Positions 63,497 to 64,000 of a DNA stretch of 64,000 bases are shown here, piece by piece (position 1 is the first letter of the stretch; each line of letters opens with the position of its first letter). A program made the translations under genes and the position numbers. The stretch is from JAUJOE01 sp038252945. Lineage in GTDB: Bacteria > Actinomycetota > Actinomycetes > Propionibacteriales > Nocardioidaceae. The stretch spans positions 5,049 to 69,048 of the forward strand of contig JBBSHN010000003.1 of the NCBI GenBank assembly GCA_038252945.1. Reading direction: 5' to 3'. The notes under the pieces were generated by a model. The model ran no database searches. It was not told the origin of the DNA and was given only the letters and a program-made list of their open reading frames with translations.

Positions 63497-64000
63497 ATGA
63501 TGAGGATGTCCGCGCCGCTACCGCCCGCGAGGGCGTCGAGCCTAGCTGCCGAGAGTGGCTGGGCTCCGGTTCACCTCGGGAAGTCCACGGCGACCGTCTT
63601 CCGAAGCAGCGACGGTCAGGTTCACGCGAAGTGTGCGGATGCGGGCGAGATTGACGAGCTTGCAGTGGAGCGGGACAAGATCCGCTGGCTCGCGCACACA
63701 GGGATCCCTTGTCCCGACGTCGTCGACTGGATCGAGACGAGCGCAGGCGCAGTACTGGTAACCACGACGCTTGCGGGCATCCCAGCCAGCGACATCCCGC
63801 CAGAGCGAGTTCCGCGTGCGGTCGACTCGCAGGCAGAGCTGCTGAGACAGCTGCACGCATTGGCAGTGGAGGACTGTCCGTGGGTACGGCGACTGGACTT
63901 CACTTTGAATGCCGCGGCACGGGCGGTGGAGACCGGTGAGGTCGACGTGGACGACTTCGACCGGGACCGTCGAGGACGCAGCGCCCGAGACCTGTTGACC
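63497..64000 (+). CDS. Aminoglycoside phosphotransferase APH(3')-like protein (5' part)
   Basis: The first 168 codons, open to the window end. Start ATG 63497 (others at 63500 and 63506). A kinase-like fold: VHLGKSTATVFRSSDGQVHAKC (nucleotide loop with Lys), ELAVERDKIRWLAHTGIPCPDVVDW, VLVTTTLAGIPASDIP (hinge) and LLRQLHALAVEDCPW. This N-lobe and hinge pattern is that of APH(3') and related small-molecule kinases. The catalytic HGD loop lies beyond the window, so activity cannot be judged. It is divergent from the oxidoreductase gene by 75 bases. Confidence 0.8.
   Translation, partial: MMRMSAPLPPARASSLAAESGWAPVHLGKSTATVFRSSDGQVHAKCADAGEIDELAVERDKIRWLAHTGIPCPDVVDWIETSAGAVLVTTTLAGIPASDIPPERVPRAVDSQAELLRQLHALAVEDCPWVRRLDFTLNAAARAVETGEVDVDDFDRDRRGRSARDLLT

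Overview
The window reads as a chromosomal segment of a high-GC actinobacterium (Actinomycetota). GTG starts and 4-base stop/start overlaps (ATGA, GTGA) are common. The core gene orders are actinobacterial: folD-DUF3017 beside purH-purN-perM-sucD-sucC; guaA / guaB3-guaB2; groES-groEL1 with a His-rich tail; tsaE-tsaB-rimI-tsaD joined to alr, nnrD, acpS and glmS; rplM-rpsI-glmM. I cannot place it to genus from sequence alone.

Bases 1-17000 form an accessory catabolic island for choline/glycine betaine and methyl groups. It begins with the end of etfB and with etfA. A leftward operon follows: betaine aldehyde dehydrogenase, choline dehydrogenase-like GMC flavoprotein, and a ProV/ProW/ProX-type quaternary-amine ABC importer. 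After a DUF559 gene flanked by 22-bp repeats come a pyrrolysine-free MttB-family methyltransferase (leftward) and a divergent IclR regulator. The regulator is coupled to a corrinoid protein, a methyl-THF:corrinoid methyltransferase, a RACE-type corrinoid activator and a DUF1638 protein, with a MetF-like reductase facing them. The simplest model is choline -> betaine aldehyde -> glycine betaine -> corrinoid-dependent demethylation -> methyl-THF -> methylene-THF. The next genes, folD, purH and purN, make and use 10-formyl-THF.

Bases 17000-35300 hold the folD/purH/purN/perM/sucDC block, an IcmB-like B12-binding protein, an M23 peptidase, PcrA/UvrD helicase, and a GNAT/membrane protein pair. They also hold a heterodimeric ABC exporter whose first subunit has lost its Walker A motif, a DinB-like protein, a ferritin-like protein whose start lies in an 11-bp inverted repeat, a geranylgeranyl-reductase-type flavoprotein and a secreted phosphoesterase.

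Bases 35300-46200 hold guanine nucleotide synthesis (guaA, guaB3, guaB2) with kynureninase. Next is a 399-bp graveyard with remnants of a type I restriction HsdR C-terminus and a PIN-domain toxin, then a 13E12/DUF222 HNH gene. groES-groEL1 follows, with a CIRCE operator and unusual intercistronic hairpins, then a divergent THUMP-like methyltransferase gene that appears to start at CTG.

Bases 46200-64000 are mostly core genes: tRNA t6A synthesis (tsaD, tsaB, tsaE) with rimI, alanine racemase, NAD(P)HX repair, holo-ACP synthase, glmS, coaA, glmM, ribosomal proteins S9 and L13, and citrate synthase. A DUF1360 protein, an ABC-F ATPase, a mercuric-reductase-like flavoprotein and the start of an aminoglycoside-phosphotransferase-like gene close the window. 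A third 22-bp repeat locus lies at 62011-62070. The segment carries no recognisable rRNA, tRNA, CRISPR array or intact insertion sequence.
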